DNA of 52,181 bases from Acidithiobacillus sp. (GTDB taxonomy: Bacteria; Pseudomonadota; Gammaproteobacteria; Acidithiobacillales; Acidithiobacillaceae). Each line of letters opens with the position of its first letter. The stretch's first letter is position 1. The stretch covers positions 1-52,181 of the forward strand of contig JAPTWR010000065.1 of the NCBI GenBank assembly GCA_028065135.1. The letters are read 5' to 3'. Below, one piece after another: positions 25,353-34,538 of this stretch. The notes beneath the pieces were generated by a model. The model was not told the DNA's origin and made no database searches. It worked only from the letters and a program-made list of their open reading frames with translations. A program made the position numbers and the translations under genes.

Positions 25353-26699
25353 TTATCGCCCATGATGGCCGGGTCCGGCCGCCATCATCGCCTCCACATC
25401 GGCCAAGCCCTTGGGCACCTCGCCTGAAAGGACATCCGGCCCGTTGGCAGTCACCAGCACGTCGTCCTCAATACGAATCCCGATACCACGCCAACGCTCC
25501 GGTACCGTTTGATTATCCGGGGAGAAATATAGTCCCGGTTCTACCGTCAGCACCATCCCCGCCGCCAGCTTCCGCCAGGACTGATCTGCGCTGCGATAAT
25601 GGCCGACATCGTGGACATCCATACCCAGCCAATGTCCTGTCCGGTGCATATAGAAGGCCTTATAACTGCCCTGCTCAATGACTGCATCACGCTTTCCGGA
25701 AAGTATTTTCAAATCCAACAGACCATCCACAAGCACTCGGACGGCCTCGTCATGATAATCGGCAACGGAGCGCCCCACCTGCATGGCCGCGATCGCCGCT
25801 TCCTGACTGGCCAGAACGACTTCGTAAATTTCCCGTTGTGCGGGACTGAAAACGCCATTGACCGGCAGGGTCCGGGTGATATCGCCAGCATAGGCACCCA
25901 CCTCTGCACCTGCATCGATCAGTACCAGATCGCCATCACGCAATTCCGCATCGTTTTCAGTGTAGTGCAGAATACAGCCGTTGGCCCCACCACCGACGAT
26001 ACTGGGATAGGCCACACTGGGCGATCCAAGACGATGAAAAACGTGCTCAATCTCGGCGGCCAGTTCATACTCCAGCATACCCGGTTGGCACTGACGCATG
26101 GCATGACGATGACCGGCGCCACTGATACCCACCGCCGCCCGTAGGATTTCGATCTCCGCGGAATCCTTAAACAACCGCATCTCATGAATCAATTCAGCAA
26201 CATCGACCACTTCGAGTGGGTAGCGCACGCCCTGGCGAATTTTGCTCTTGGCGACATTACGCCAGTGCATTACCCGCGCGTCGAAATCCGTGGATTGACC
26301 CATGGGATAAAACAATAACTCCCGGTTTTCCAGCAATTGTGGAAGGATATCATTCAGATCATGAATAGAGAGGCAACGGTCGACCCGGCATTGCTCAAGA
26401 GCACCCTCCAGCCCAGCACGACGCCCTTCCCAGGTTTCCCGCTCCGAATCGCGCGGACGACAGAACAGGATCTGCTCCCCATCAGCATGCCCTGGAACCA
26501 ATACCAGCACCGCTTCAGGCTCCACGAATCCGGTCAGGTACAAGAAGTCGCTGTCGCCGCGAAAGGGATACTGCACATCGCTGTTACGGCTCTTGGGTAT
26601 GGCGGTGGGTATAATCGCGACACCGGCAGCGGACATTTTTTGCATCAGATGACGGCGGCGAGCAGAATAATCGGGGCGGGGCAAATTGAGTTTGGGCAT
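25353..26699 (-). CDS. pepP: Xaa-Pro aminopeptidase PepP
   Basis: A 448-residue metallopeptidase of the M24B family that removes N-terminal residues before proline. The N-terminal creatinase-like domain (about 1-175) is followed by the pita-bread domain with all five metal ligands: Asp in LIDAGAE, Asp in YAGDITRT, His in MHRTGHWLGMDVHDVG, Glu in TVEPGLYF, and Glu in IRIEDDV. The length is normal for E. coli-type PepP. The DUF4168 gene ends 15 bases upstream, so the two are probably co-transcribed. Confidence 0.95.
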   Translation of the reverse strand: MPKLNLPRPDYSARRRHLMQKMSAAGVAIIPTAIPKSRNSDVQYPFRGDSDFLYLTGFVEPEAVLVLVPGHADGEQILFCRPRDSERETWEGRRAGLEGALEQCRVDRCLSIHDLNDILPQLLENRELLFYPMGQSTDFDARVMHWRNVAKSKIRQGVRYPLEVVDVAELIHEMRLFKDSAEIEILRAAVGISGAGHRHAMRQCQPGMLEYELAAEIEHVFHRLGSPSVAYPSIVGGGANGCILHYTENDAELRDGDLVLIDAGAEVGAYAGDITRTLPVNGVFSPAQREIYEVVLASQEAAIAAMQVGRSVADYHDEAVRVLVDGLLDLKILSGKRDAVIEQGSYKAFYMHRTGHWLGMDVHDVGHYRSADQSWRKLAAGMVLTVEPGLYFSPDNQTVPERWRGIGIRIEDDVLVTANGPDVLSGEVPKGLADVEAMMAAGPGHHGR

Positions 26700-26714
26700 G
26701 GTAGAATAAGGCCT

Positions 26715-27152
26715 TTACTGCATGGCCCCTTCAACCTGTTTGGCAAATGCCGGATCGTCCTGTGTTTGCTTGAGCATGCTGGAGTACTGCTCCGCCGTCA
26801 AATGATTACTGGCAAGAATACGGTTTACACTGGTCATGTAAGACTTTTTCAACTCTTCCCGCTTGGTGGCAGTGATGCCCTTCTGGCTCAGGGCGTTGTG
26901 AACCTGTTCGTTGAGTGGCTTGATCCCCCGAACCGCGGCTGCGAAATTCTTTATCTCCGCAGGGCTTGCCACGGCACCCGCAGTCATTGCGGTGCGCACC
27001 AATCCTGGCGTCGACATCTCCATGCCGGACGCGAAGGTCACACTGGTCCCCAGACCAAACAGGCTCAAAGCGAACAGAGCGGGCCCTACGAATCCATGTC
27101 TGGATGAATGAAACACACTCTGCGCGGCAGAGTAAATGGCAGGCTGTTGCAT
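26715..27152 (-). CDS. DUF4168-like secreted helical protein
   Basis: A 145-residue protein with an unusually long signal region (about 1-41, ending TFASG). The mature part is helical and fits DUF4168: IKNFAAAVRGIKPLNEQVHN, then NHLTAEQYSSMLKQTQDDPA. Proteins of this family are periplasmic or envelope-associated and uncharacterised. GGAGAGTTATT precedes the ATG. It is the first gene of a short run with pepP. Confidence 0.72.
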   Translation of the reverse strand: MQQPAIYSAAQSVFHSSRHGFVGPALFALSLFGLGTSVTFASGMEMSTPGLVRTAMTAGAVASPAEIKNFAAAVRGIKPLNEQVHNALSQKGITATKREELKKSYMTSVNRILASNHLTAEQYSSMLKQTQDDPAFAKQVEGAMQ

Positions 27153-27322
27153 AATAACTCTCCTCTCAGACTATCGGGAAAAATTCAGGAATAGCTTCAT
27201 ATATCAGTAAATTATGCGATTCATTACGCGCACTCCCAAGCCACCCTAACCGCTCCGAAAAGAGATTGCAAGCTACAGCACGCTATCCGGCCGACAGATG
27301 GATCGCAGCGGACGCGCAGGGC

Positions 27323-28681
27323 TTATCCCCCGTCGAAGGCCGCTGTTATGGCATCGCCAAGACGGGCAGCCGGACGCAACTTGAAAGTAGCGGTACTCGA
27401 AATCTTGTCGCCACGCGGAAGAATCGCACCCTTAAAACCCAATTTGATCGCCTCCCGCACCCGCGCTTCAGTGCCCGCCACCGCACGCACCTCTCCCGCC
27501 AGACCCAGCTCGCCGAAAACAACCCGGCGCCCCTCCAAAGGTTTGTTGCGGAAACTGCTGAGCAGGGCCAAGGCCACCGCAAGATCGGCGGCTGGTTCGT
27601 TGACTTTGATTCCACCTGCGATATTCACAAAAACGTCCTGATCAAAAAACACACTGCCGCCGTGGCGGTGCAGGATAGCCAGCAGGAGGGAAAGGCGGTT
27701 AGGGTCCAGGCCGATGGCGACCCTGCGGGGGTTAGCCAGCGGACTCGGTGTCACCAGAGCCTGCACTTCCACCAGAAGCGGGCGGGTTCCCTCCTGCGTC
27801 GCCAGCACCACGCTCCCTGCTACGGGTCGGTCATGCTGCGACAGAAAGAGCTGTGAAGGGTTGGCAACCTCGCTTAACCCCTCTTCATGCATCTGAAAAA
27901 CACCTAGTTCATTGGCGGCACCAAAGCGGTTTTTGATGGCACGCACAATCCGGTAGGGGCTACCCGCCTCCCCTTCAAAATAAAGGACCGTATCCACCAT
28001 GTGTTCCAGCACACGCGGACCGGCAATGGCCCCCTCCTTGGTCACATGGCCGACCAGCCAGACCGTGGTGCCCGTAGCTTTGGCGAAACGCACCAGACGG
28101 GCCGCGCACTCCCGCACTTGCGCTACCGATCCAGGGGCTGATTGCAGCGTGTCGGTATAGACGGTCTGGATAGAATCCACCAGCACCAGTGCGGATCGCT
28201 CTGACTGGAGCAGACCCTCGATCGCTTCAAGATGGTTTTCGGCGACTACCCGTACGGAGCTCTGGCCCAGCCCCAAGCGCTGCGCGCGCAAGGCGACTTG
28301 TGCCGCGGACTCCTCGCCGGTGACGTAAAGCACCTTACTGGCCTGGGCCAGATGATGGGCGGTCTGGAGCAGCAGGGTGGATTTGCCGATACCCGGTTCC
28401 CCGCCCAGGAGAATGGCGGCCCCCGGCACCTGCCCACCGCCCAGCACCCGGTCGAGCTCTGCCAGACCCGTCGTGCTGCGCCCCACATCCGCGATCGGCA
28501 CCGCGTGCAGAAATTGCGGCGGACTGGCCGTGGCATAGGTGGTTTGGGATTTGGCCCCGGTCTTCTCCATGCGCTGTTCGACGAAGCTGTTCCAGGCGCC
28601 ACAATCCGGGCAGCGTCCCAGCCATTTGTTGCTGGTACTGCCGCATTCCTGACAGACAAAGAGGGTTTTGTCGCGGCTCAT
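27323..28681 (-). CDS. radA: DNA repair protein RadA
   Basis: A 452-residue RecA-like branch-migration helicase used in recombinational repair. The N-terminal zinc finger is [19 protein letters not shown]. The ATPase core shows Walker [11 protein letters not shown] and the RadA signature [11 protein letters not shown]. The C-terminal domain is Lon-protease-like ([20 protein letters not shown]). The start at MSRDKTL overlaps the alr stop as ATGA, so translation is coupled; a longer upstream frame is not needed. It is the last gene of the rpsF-dnaB-alr run. Confidence 0.96.
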   Translation of the reverse strand: MSRDKTLFVCQECGSTSNKWLGRCPDCGAWNSFVEQRMEKTGAKSQTTYATASPPQFLHAVPIADVGRSTTGLAELDRVLGGGQVPGAAILLGGEPGIGKSTLLLQTAHHLAQASKVLYVTGEESAAQVALRAQRLGLGQSSVRVVAENHLEAIEGLLQSERSALVLVDSIQTVYTDTLQSAPGSVAQVRECAARLVRFAKATGTTVWLVGHVTKEGAIAGPRVLEHMVDTVLYFEGEAGSPYRIVRAIKNRFGAANELGVFQMHEEGLSEVANPSQLFLSQHDRPVAGSVVLATQEGTRPLLVEVQALVTPSPLANPRRVAIGLDPNRLSLLLAILHRHGGSVFFDQDVFVNIAGGIKVNEPAADLAVALALLSSFRNKPLEGRRVVFGELGLAGEVRAVAGTEARVREAIKLGFKGAILPRGDKISSTATFKLRPAARLGDAITAAFDGG

Positions 28682-29772
28682 GAGACCAGCTGGCGCGGAA
28701 CACGCGTCTGCATACGGCAACTCAACTCGTAGGAGATCGTATCGAGTCTCGTCGCCAGGGATTCGAGGGCTGGTCCGCCAGCCCCCATAAGCACGACGGA
28801 AGCCCCGATTTCCGCCGACACGGTCGTCAAGTCTACAAAAAGCATGTCCATACTCACTCGTGCCAAAGTCCGGGTAGCCTGTCCGGCCACCGTGACCGGC
28901 GCCCCCGAACCCAGGTGACGCGGATAACCATCACCGTAGCCCGCCGCCACGACCCCCACCCGGCAGTGGGCAGGAGCCTGCCAGGCTGCACCATAGCCCA
29001 GCCAGTCACCGGGGGCGAGATCGCGGATGGCCACCACTTCGCTGCGCCAGGACAGCACCGGTTGCAAACCGATCTCGATACCGCTATGCCCGGCGAAGGG
29101 CGAAAGACCGTATAGCATGAGCCCGGGGCGCACCCAGTGCTGATGGGTAAAAGGCAGTGCCAGCACCCCCCCCGAATTGGCCAGGGTGTGCTGACCCGCC
29201 GTGCAATGACCAAAATGCGCAATGGCCGCGACGAAAACGCCCGCCTGCTGACGACTGAAAGGGTCCTCCGGCGTATCGGAGCGGGCGAGATGACTCATCA
29301 GCCCCAGTACCTGCCAGCAGGGATGGCTTTGCAGCCCGGCAAATACTGCCGACAGTTGGTCGGGTGCAAAGCCCAAACGGTGCATACCCGTATCTACTTT
29401 AATAAACAGCCGCAGGGGCGCGTCAGCGGCATGGGTCGCCAGCCAGAGTAGCTGCCGTTGTTCATGGATAACGAGCAGATAACCGCGGGCGGCCGCGACA
29501 GCGACCTCCTCCGCGTCGAAAGGCCCTCCGAGCAGACAAACCGGTCGTTCCAGACGCAGATCATGAAGGGTTTCCGCCTCTTCCAGAGAAGCCACGGCAA
29601 AGGCATCGACACCCGCCTCCGCCAGCACCGGGGCGCAGAGCGCGACATCATGCCCATAGGCATTGGCTTTGACCGCCGCCATAACTTGCGCGTGGGGCGC
29701 ATGCTGGCGTACCACGGCCATATTATGACGCAGAGCAGCAGCAGAAATATCGGCAACAATAGGGCGAGTCAT
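28678..29772 (-). CDS. alr: Alanine racemase
   Basis: A 364-residue PLP enzyme converting L- to D-alanine for peptidoglycan. The PLP lysine is in [11 protein letters not shown] near the N-terminus, and the second catalytic Tyr is in [20 protein letters not shown] and [13 protein letters not shown] are further family blocks. The ATG at [10 protein letters not shown] is chosen; a TTG 18 bases upstream is possible. It lies 62 bases after dnaB, a common neighbourhood in proteobacteria, and overlaps radA by four bases. Confidence 0.95.
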   Translation of the reverse strand: MTRPIVADISAAALRHNMAVVRQHAPHAQVMAAVKANAYGHDVALCAPVLAEAGVDAFAVASLEEAETLHDLRLERPVCLLGGPFDAEEVAVAAARGYLLVIHEQRQLLWLATHAADAPLRLFIKVDTGMHRLGFAPDQLSAVFAGLQSHPCWQVLGLMSHLARSDTPEDPFSRQQAGVFVAAIAHFGHCTAGQHTLANSGGVLALPFTHQHWVRPGLMLYGLSPFAGHSGIEIGLQPVLSWRSEVVAIRDLAPGDWLGYGAAWQAPAHCRVGVVAAGYGDGYPRHLGSGAPVTVAGQATRTLARVSMDMLFVDLTTVSAEIGASVVLMGAGGPALESLATRLDTISYELSCRMQTRVPRQLVS

Positions 29773-29834
29773 GAGTGCATGATACCGCAAAGCACAGAAA
29801 AATCCCCTGGCAGAAATCCACTTCTGGTGAAAGG

Positions 29835-31208
29835 CTAACGCCCGAAATCATCCCCGGACGGCGCATAATTCTCAAAGCGGGTATATTCACCGAAGAAACT
29901 CATCCGCACGGTCCCGATGGGTCCGTTGCGCTGCTTGCCGATGATCACCTCGGCGATGCCCTTCACCTCTTCCTTGTCCTTGTAGTACACCTCGTCGCGG
30001 TAAAGGAACAGAATCAAATCGGCGTCCTGCTCAATAGCACCGGACTCACGCAGATCCGACATCTGCGGACGCTTTTCGGTCCGGTTTTCCAGGCTACGAT
30101 TGAGCTGTGAGAGGGCAATCACCGGGATGGACAGCTCTTTGGCCAAGGCCTTGAGCGAACGGCTGATCTCGGAAATCTCGGCGACCCGATTGTCACCCCG
30201 CCCCGGCACCTGCATGAGTTGCAGATAGTCGACCACAACCAGCGCCAAGCCATGCTCTCGCTTCAGCCGGCGCGCCCGCGAACGCAAATCCGTCGGCGTC
30301 AGCGCTGCCGAATCATCGGCAAACAACGGCGCATTGCCGAGTTCACCAATGGCATGCGCGATGCGCGGCCAGTCATCATTACCCAGGCTGCCATTGCGCA
30401 GCCGGTGCTGATCCACCCGCCCTCGCGACGAGAGCGCACGCAAGACGATTTCGTCTATCGGCATTTCCATGCTGAAAACCGCCACCGGCTTGCCTTCGTT
30501 ACAGGCGACATGCTCAGCTATATTCATGGCGAAAGAGGTTTTGCCCATACTGGGACGACCGGCAACGATGATGAGCTGGCCCGGATGCAGGCCGGAGGTT
30601 TTCTCGTCCAGATCGGCGAAACCTGTGGACAGGCCTGTGACACCCTTTTTCTCGCGGGCGATGGTCTCGATCCGGTCGATTACCGCCGGAAGCGCATCCT
30701 TGAGTTGCCTAAAGCCTTCTCCGGCCCGCTGTTGCCCTTCGGCGAGATGGAAAACCCGGCTTTCCGCCTCGTCCAACAAGGCCTGCGCTTCCCGCCCTTC
30801 CGGACGATAGGCCAGTTCGGCAATTTCCCGGCCAACCCGAATAAGATCACGCAGGGTGGCCCGCTCCCGCACGATGCTCGCATAGGCGAGCACATTGGCC
30901 GCCGAGGGCGTCTCGTTGGCGAGCATGAGAAGATATTGCACGCCTCCCACATCGGCCAGTTGCTCGTGATCTTGCAACCATTCGGAGACCGTGACGGCGT
31001 CTACCGCCCGCCCGGCACCCTGCATGGCAATGATCGCTTGAAAAATCTGGCGATGGCGGCGCTCATAAAAATCTTCGGCCGTCATCGCCTCGGTCACTTG
31101 ATCCGCGGTATCGGGATCGATCAGCAGGGCACCGATGACCGATTGCTCTGCCTCAATAGAGTGCGGCGGAGCCTTGACCCCGCCGCCATACTCCGCAAAC
31201 TCGAACAC
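29835..31208 (-). CDS. dnaB: Replicative DNA helicase DnaB
   Basis: A 457-residue hexameric helicase unwinding DNA at the fork. The N-terminal DnaG-interacting domain (about 14-115, [17 protein letters not shown]) is joined by a linker to the RecA-like motor. Walker A reads [13 protein letters not shown], and DnaB motifs [18 protein letters not shown] and [15 protein letters not shown] follow. No intein is present. It lies 25 bases after rplI, as in many proteobacteria. Confidence 0.97.
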   Translation of the reverse strand: MFEFAEYGGGVKAPPHSIEAEQSVIGALLIDPDTADQVTEAMTAEDFYERRHRQIFQAIIAMQGAGRAVDAVTVSEWLQDHEQLADVGGVQYLLMLANETPSAANVLAYASIVRERATLRDLIRVGREIAELAYRPEGREAQALLDEAESRVFHLAEGQQRAGEGFRQLKDALPAVIDRIETIAREKKGVTGLSTGFADLDEKTSGLHPGQLIIVAGRPSMGKTSFAMNIAEHVACNEGKPVAVFSMEMPIDEIVLRALSSRGRVDQHRLRNGSLGNDDWPRIAHAIGELGNAPLFADDSAALTPTDLRSRARRLKREHGLALVVVDYLQLMQVPGRGDNRVAEISEISRSLKALAKELSIPVIALSQLNRSLENRTEKRPQMSDLRESGAIEQDADLILFLYRDEVYYKDKEEVKGIAEVIIGKQRNGPIGTVRMSFFGEYTRFENYAPSGDDFGR

Positions 31209-31233
31209 TCCGCCGTCCCTGCCAGTGCCAGGG

Positions 31234-31680
31234 TCAGGCGCGCTCGACGAATACCATCACGTCCAGATCCACTTCCGGATGCAGGTGCAACCGCACTGGA
31301 AATTCACCTACCCGCTTGATCGGGCCATCCGCCAGGCGGATTTCCGAATGGGCCACTTCATGACCCAGGGCCGCCAGAGCAGCGCTGATATCATGCGAGC
31401 CCACCGAGCCAAACAAACGACCATCTTCGCCCGCTTGCAGGGCGATTTTGACCACGGCTTCCGCCAGTATGGCAGCGCGCTGCTGAGCCGCCTGCAGACG
31501 CTCTGCCTCGATATGCTCCAAGGCCGCTTTACGCTCGGCAAAGTCTTCCAGATTGCGCTGGTTGGCCATTATGGCTTTCCCCTGCGGCATCAGAAAATTG
31601 CGCCCATAGCCCGGCCGCACGTCGACCACATCACCAAGACGCCCCAGGTTGTTGATACGTTCCAGCAAAATCACTTTCAT
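31234..31680 (-). CDS. rplI: 50S ribosomal protein L9
   Basis: A 148-residue L9 protein binding 23S rRNA at the base of the L1 stalk. The N-terminal signature MKVILLERINNLGRLGD and VRPGYGRNFLMPQGKA are exact for the family, followed by the long helix and the C-terminal domain. The frame extends 27 codons further up, but the start at MKVILLE follows GGAGGAATTGGAA and fits all L9 proteins. It is in the usual order rpsF-rpsR-(DUF2232)-rplI-dnaB. Confidence 0.97.
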   Translation of the reverse strand: MKVILLERINNLGRLGDVVDVRPGYGRNFLMPQGKAIMANQRNLEDFAERKAALEHIEAERLQAAQQRAAILAEAVVKIALQAGEDGRLFGSVGSHDISAALAALGHEVAHSEIRLADGPIKRVGEFPVRLHLHPEVDLDVMVFVERA

Positions 31681-31717
31681 TTCCAATTCCTCCAAAAAAT
31701 TCCCTGCAAAAGCGCCA

Positions 31718-32635
31718 TCAGGGCCGCGAGCCCGCAAGCCGTTGGCGCAGATGGAAAACACGATCCACGACGCCCAGCACAGCGATTACCAGCAAGAGCT
31801 GTGAAAGCAGGATCAGTCCGATATAAAAAGCCGTCAGCACGAACAAGGGCCAACCCCTTGACGCAAACCACAGGTGCATAAAACTCAAGCCTTGCAGCAG
31901 ATACAACCCGCCGACCAAAACGGCAAGATTCTGTACCGGCCATAGCGCATCGCCATGCAGCAGGCTGATACCCAACAATGTCGCGATGAGCAACCAGATC
32001 AACCGCTCCGGCAACACCCAGTCCCGAAACACCCGTTGCGGCGCCGGAACGCCCTGGAAACGTTCGCGCCAGCGACTGGCCAGCAACGCCGCCAAGGTCC
32101 AGAGCAGCGCCATGCCTGCGGCGAGAATCCCTGGCATCAGGCGGGTCATATCACCCAGGACCTGGCGCTGCGTCGTACTTAACTCTTTACGCGCTGGCGC
32201 CAGCAAATGTTCCATCTGTGCTTGCCAGAAGGCAGGGCCCATGCCTCGCGGTATGACCCAAAGCGAGAGCGCCAGCGCCAGGAGAGACAGACCGATAACG
32301 ACCCACACTACCCCGCCCCACTGCACGTCCCACCGCAAACCTTCTCCCAGCAGCCGCCCCGGCAGCCAGGCCACCAGGGCAAAGGCGACACCATACCACG
32401 GGTTCAACGTAAACAGTGCGGAGGCAACCCCGGCAATCAGGAGGACTTCAAAGCTCTCCTTGCGCCCGGCCTGCAGGGTAACCAGCGTCACCAAAGCGAC
32501 GCAGTTGAGCAGTAACGGCGCGGCAAGAAAGGGAACCAGTCCCGCAACACTAAAGAGTACAGCAATACTAATGCTGGCTTGCCAGCGTCCGCTGAGAAAC
32601 CAGCGCAAGACCCCACCTTCTGTCTGCGCCGCCAC
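31718..32635 (-). CDS. DUF2232 (YybS-like) membrane protein
   Basis: A 305-residue protein with about eight hydrophobic membrane segments, for example ISIAVLFSVAGLVPFLAAPL and YGVAFALVAWLPGRLLG. It corresponds to DUF2232 proteins, which are often encoded between rpsR and rplI. Function is unknown; the family has been compared with substrate-binding membrane subunits of ECF-type transporters. It begins 15 bases after rpsR, so it is co-transcribed with ribosomal genes. Confidence 0.75.
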   Translation of the reverse strand: MAAQTEGGVLRWFLSGRWQASISIAVLFSVAGLVPFLAAPLLLNCVALVTLVTLQAGRKESFEVLLIAGVASALFTLNPWYGVAFALVAWLPGRLLGEGLRWDVQWGGVVWVVIGLSLLALALSLWVIPRGMGPAFWQAQMEHLLAPARKELSTTQRQVLGDMTRLMPGILAAGMALLWTLAALLASRWRERFQGVPAPQRVFRDWVLPERLIWLLIATLLGISLLHGDALWPVQNLAVLVGGLYLLQGLSFMHLWFASRGWPLFVLTAFYIGLILLSQLLLVIAVLGVVDRVFHLRQRLAGSRP

Positions 32636-32650
32636 CGGAACGCCAGTGCC

Positions 32651-32929
32651 TTAACGCACGACGTAGGGCAATAACGCCAGAAAACGGGCACGCTTGATCG
32701 CTGTAGTCAACTGTCGCTGATACAGATTGCTGGTTCCGGTAATCCGGCTGGGGACGATTTTACCCGTCTCACCCACATAGGCCTGCAAGGTTTTTAGATC
32801 CTTGTAGTCAATCTCCTTGACGCCTTCCGCCTTGAAACGACAAAACTTACGGCGACGGGTAAAGTTACTGCTGCCGCCGCCACGCTTGTCACCATCACTA
32901 TCCCGATCTCTGTCTCGATTAAATGCCAT
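32651..32929 (-). CDS. rpsR: 30S ribosomal protein S18
   Basis: A 92-residue S18 protein that binds S6 and the central domain of 16S r[23 protein letters not shown] and [20 protein letters not shown] are family signatures. The N-terminal 25 residues are Arg/Asp/Gly-rich and longer than usual. AAGGAGATTTCAG precedes the ATG, and rpsF ends 15 bases upstream. Confidence 0.97.
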   Translation of the reverse strand: MAFNRDRDRDSDGDKRGGGSSNFTRRRKFCRFKAEGVKEIDYKDLKTLQAYVGETGKIVPSRITGTSNLYQRQLTTAIKRARFLALLPYVVR

Positions 32930-32944
32930 CTGAAATCTCCTTGA

Positions 32945-33349
32945 TTAAGCCGTCGCTACGGTTTCGTTATCGCTGTGGTCCGGCTCGCCTTCATCTTCGA
33001 CAGTCTCTTCACTGCGCTCACGACGGTCGCTCTCATCGCGGGCCAGAAAGGAAGGGATGGTAACAGCTTCAGCGCGGGCCAGAATCAGGTGACGCAAAAC
33101 CGCATCGTTGAAGCGGAACGCGTCTTCCAGTTCAGCCAAGGCGGCACCGCTGCATTCTACATTCATCAAAACATAATGAGCCTTGTGGGCCTTCTTGATG
33201 GGGTAGGCCAACTGCCGACGACCCCAGTCTTCCAGGCGATGAAAATGCCCGCCATCGCCCTCTATCATGCCGCGATAGCGCTCAATCATCTGGGGGACCT
33301 GCTCACTTTGGTCAGGATGGACCAAAAACACAATTTCGTAATGACGCAA
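32945..33349 (-). CDS. rpsF: 30S ribosomal protein S6
   Basis: A 134-residue S6 protein. The family start [18 protein letters not shown] is encoded from a TTG codon, which lies 5 bases after AAGGAG; a GTG 21 bases further up gives a non-family extension and is rejected. [20 protein letters not shown] is the RNA- and S18-binding part. The tail (about 105-134) is acidic and Glu/Asp-rich. It is the first gene of the run down to radA, and a candidate S6:S18 RNA element sits right at its ribosome-binding site. Confidence 0.95.
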   Translation of the reverse strand: MRHYEIVFLVHPDQSEQVPQMIERYRGMIEGDGGHFHRLEDWGRRQLAYPIKKAHKAHYVLMNVECSGAALAELEDAFRFNDAVLRHLILARAEAVTIPSFLARDESDRRERSEETVEDEGEPDHSDNETVATA

Positions 33350-33363
33350 AGGTTGCTCCTTAT

Positions 33364-33397
33364 GGTTCACTGCGGAGTCCGGGCGCCTATCGCCCGA
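33364..33397 (-). promoter_or_regulatory. Candidate S6:S18-binding RNA element in the rpsF leader
   Basis: The minus-strand transcript can fold an outer stem GUUC/GAAC and an inner GGGCG/CGCCC hairpin, with an unpaired side containing CUCCGCAGU. A CCG in a bulge between two stems is the known feature of the S6:S18 autoregulatory motif. It ends about 5 bases before AAGGAG, where protein binding could block rpsF translation. The match is by eye, not by a covariance model. Confidence 0.45.
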
Positions 33398-33473
33398 ACA
33401 AGGAGTAAAAGGTGAGGGCGTATTCTAATACGCGCCGTGGGAAAAACAAGGGGTTAACCTTTTAGTCTGTACA

Positions 33474-34538
33474 TCAGCCAGCAAATCCTGGGGCCAGAGC
33501 CCGCAATTGCTCGATCTGTCGCAGGCAGCGCGCCCGGTCTGCGACAGACAAAGGTGCTGTTGCAGCGTTGCCGGCGAGTCTCTCCAGGCGATTGCCCGTC
33601 GGAAACTCACCCCTGGACTGTAAATGGGCGACTGCCGTTTGCGCGCCCTCCGGATCGTTACAGATCAACAGCAAGTCCGCGCCTGCCGCCAGTGCCGCAT
33701 CCACCCGCGCGGCCATATCGCCGACACCATGCGCACCCGCCATGCTGAGGTCGTCGCTGACCACCACACCGGTGAAGCCCATATCTTTGCGGAGGATATC
33801 CTGTAACCAGCGCGGCGAGAAACCGGCAGGACGTTCAGTATCCACCTGGGGATAGAGACAGTGCGCCGGCATAATCGCCGGAATCCCCGCGGCAATCAGG
33901 GCAGCGAAGGGCTGAAGGTCTTCCTGAATGGCACTGAGCGGACGCTTATCCAAAGGTAGGTCGAGATGAGAATCTGCGGCTACCGCACCATGACCGGGAA
34001 AATGCTTGGCGACCCCCTGCAAGCCGGCCCGTACCATGCCTTCCCAGAGCGCTACCGCGATACCCCCCACCCACTCGGGATCGCGGTGGATGGCGCGGTC
34101 GCCAATCACCGCAGAAACGCCGCGATCCAAATCCACACAAGGGGTAAAGTCCATGTCCAGGCCGAGCGCCCGGAGCTCCGTACCGAGCAGAAGTCCCCAG
34201 TCCCGTGCCGCCGTCTGCGCCCTTTCCAATCCGTCACGATCCGCCAGACGGCCCAGAGTCGCCATGGGCGGGAAGCGCGTCACTCCGGTACGCAGGCGCT
34301 GCACCCGCCCGCCCTCCTGATCAATACCGATGAGCAGCGGCGGAGAACGCAGCGCATGCAATTCGCCGCACAGGGCACGCACCTGTTCGGCATCGACGCA
34401 GTTGCGGGCAAAAAGGATGACGCCACCCACTGCCGGCTGGCGCAGCATCGCGCATTCCGCGACAGTGGGCCGTAGCCCGGCAATATCGACCATCAGCGGA
34501 CCCCGTGCGAGGCGCTGCAACTCAGTCTGTAGCGGCAT
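33474..34538 (-). CDS. nagZ: Beta-N-acetylhexosaminidase NagZ
   Basis: A 354-residue GH3 enzyme releasing N-acetylglucosamine from muropeptides during cell-wall recycling in the cytoplasm. Signatures are GPLMVDIAGLRPTVAE, then GIDQEGGRVQRL, then GVAKHFPGHGAVAADSH with the catalytic His, and VVSDDLSMAGAHG with the nucleophile Asp. The frame opens 50 codons earlier, but the upstream part lies inside the permease gene and is not NagZ-like, so MPLQTELQRL is used. It overlaps the permease end by 17 bases. No signal peptide. Confidence 0.95.
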   Translation of the reverse strand: MPLQTELQRLARGPLMVDIAGLRPTVAECAMLRQPAVGGVILFARNCVDAEQVRALCGELHALRSPPLLIGIDQEGGRVQRLRTGVTRFPPMATLGRLADRDGLERAQTAARDWGLLLGTELRALGLDMDFTPCVDLDRGVSAVIGDRAIHRDPEWVGGIAVALWEGMVRAGLQGVAKHFPGHGAVAADSHLDLPLDKRPLSAIQEDLQPFAALIAAGIPAIMPAHCLYPQVDTERPAGFSPRWLQDILRKDMGFTGVVVSDDLSMAGAHGVGDMAARVDAALAAGADLLLICNDPEGAQTAVAHLQSRGEFPTGNRLERLAGNAATAPLSVADRARCLRQIEQLRALAPGFAG

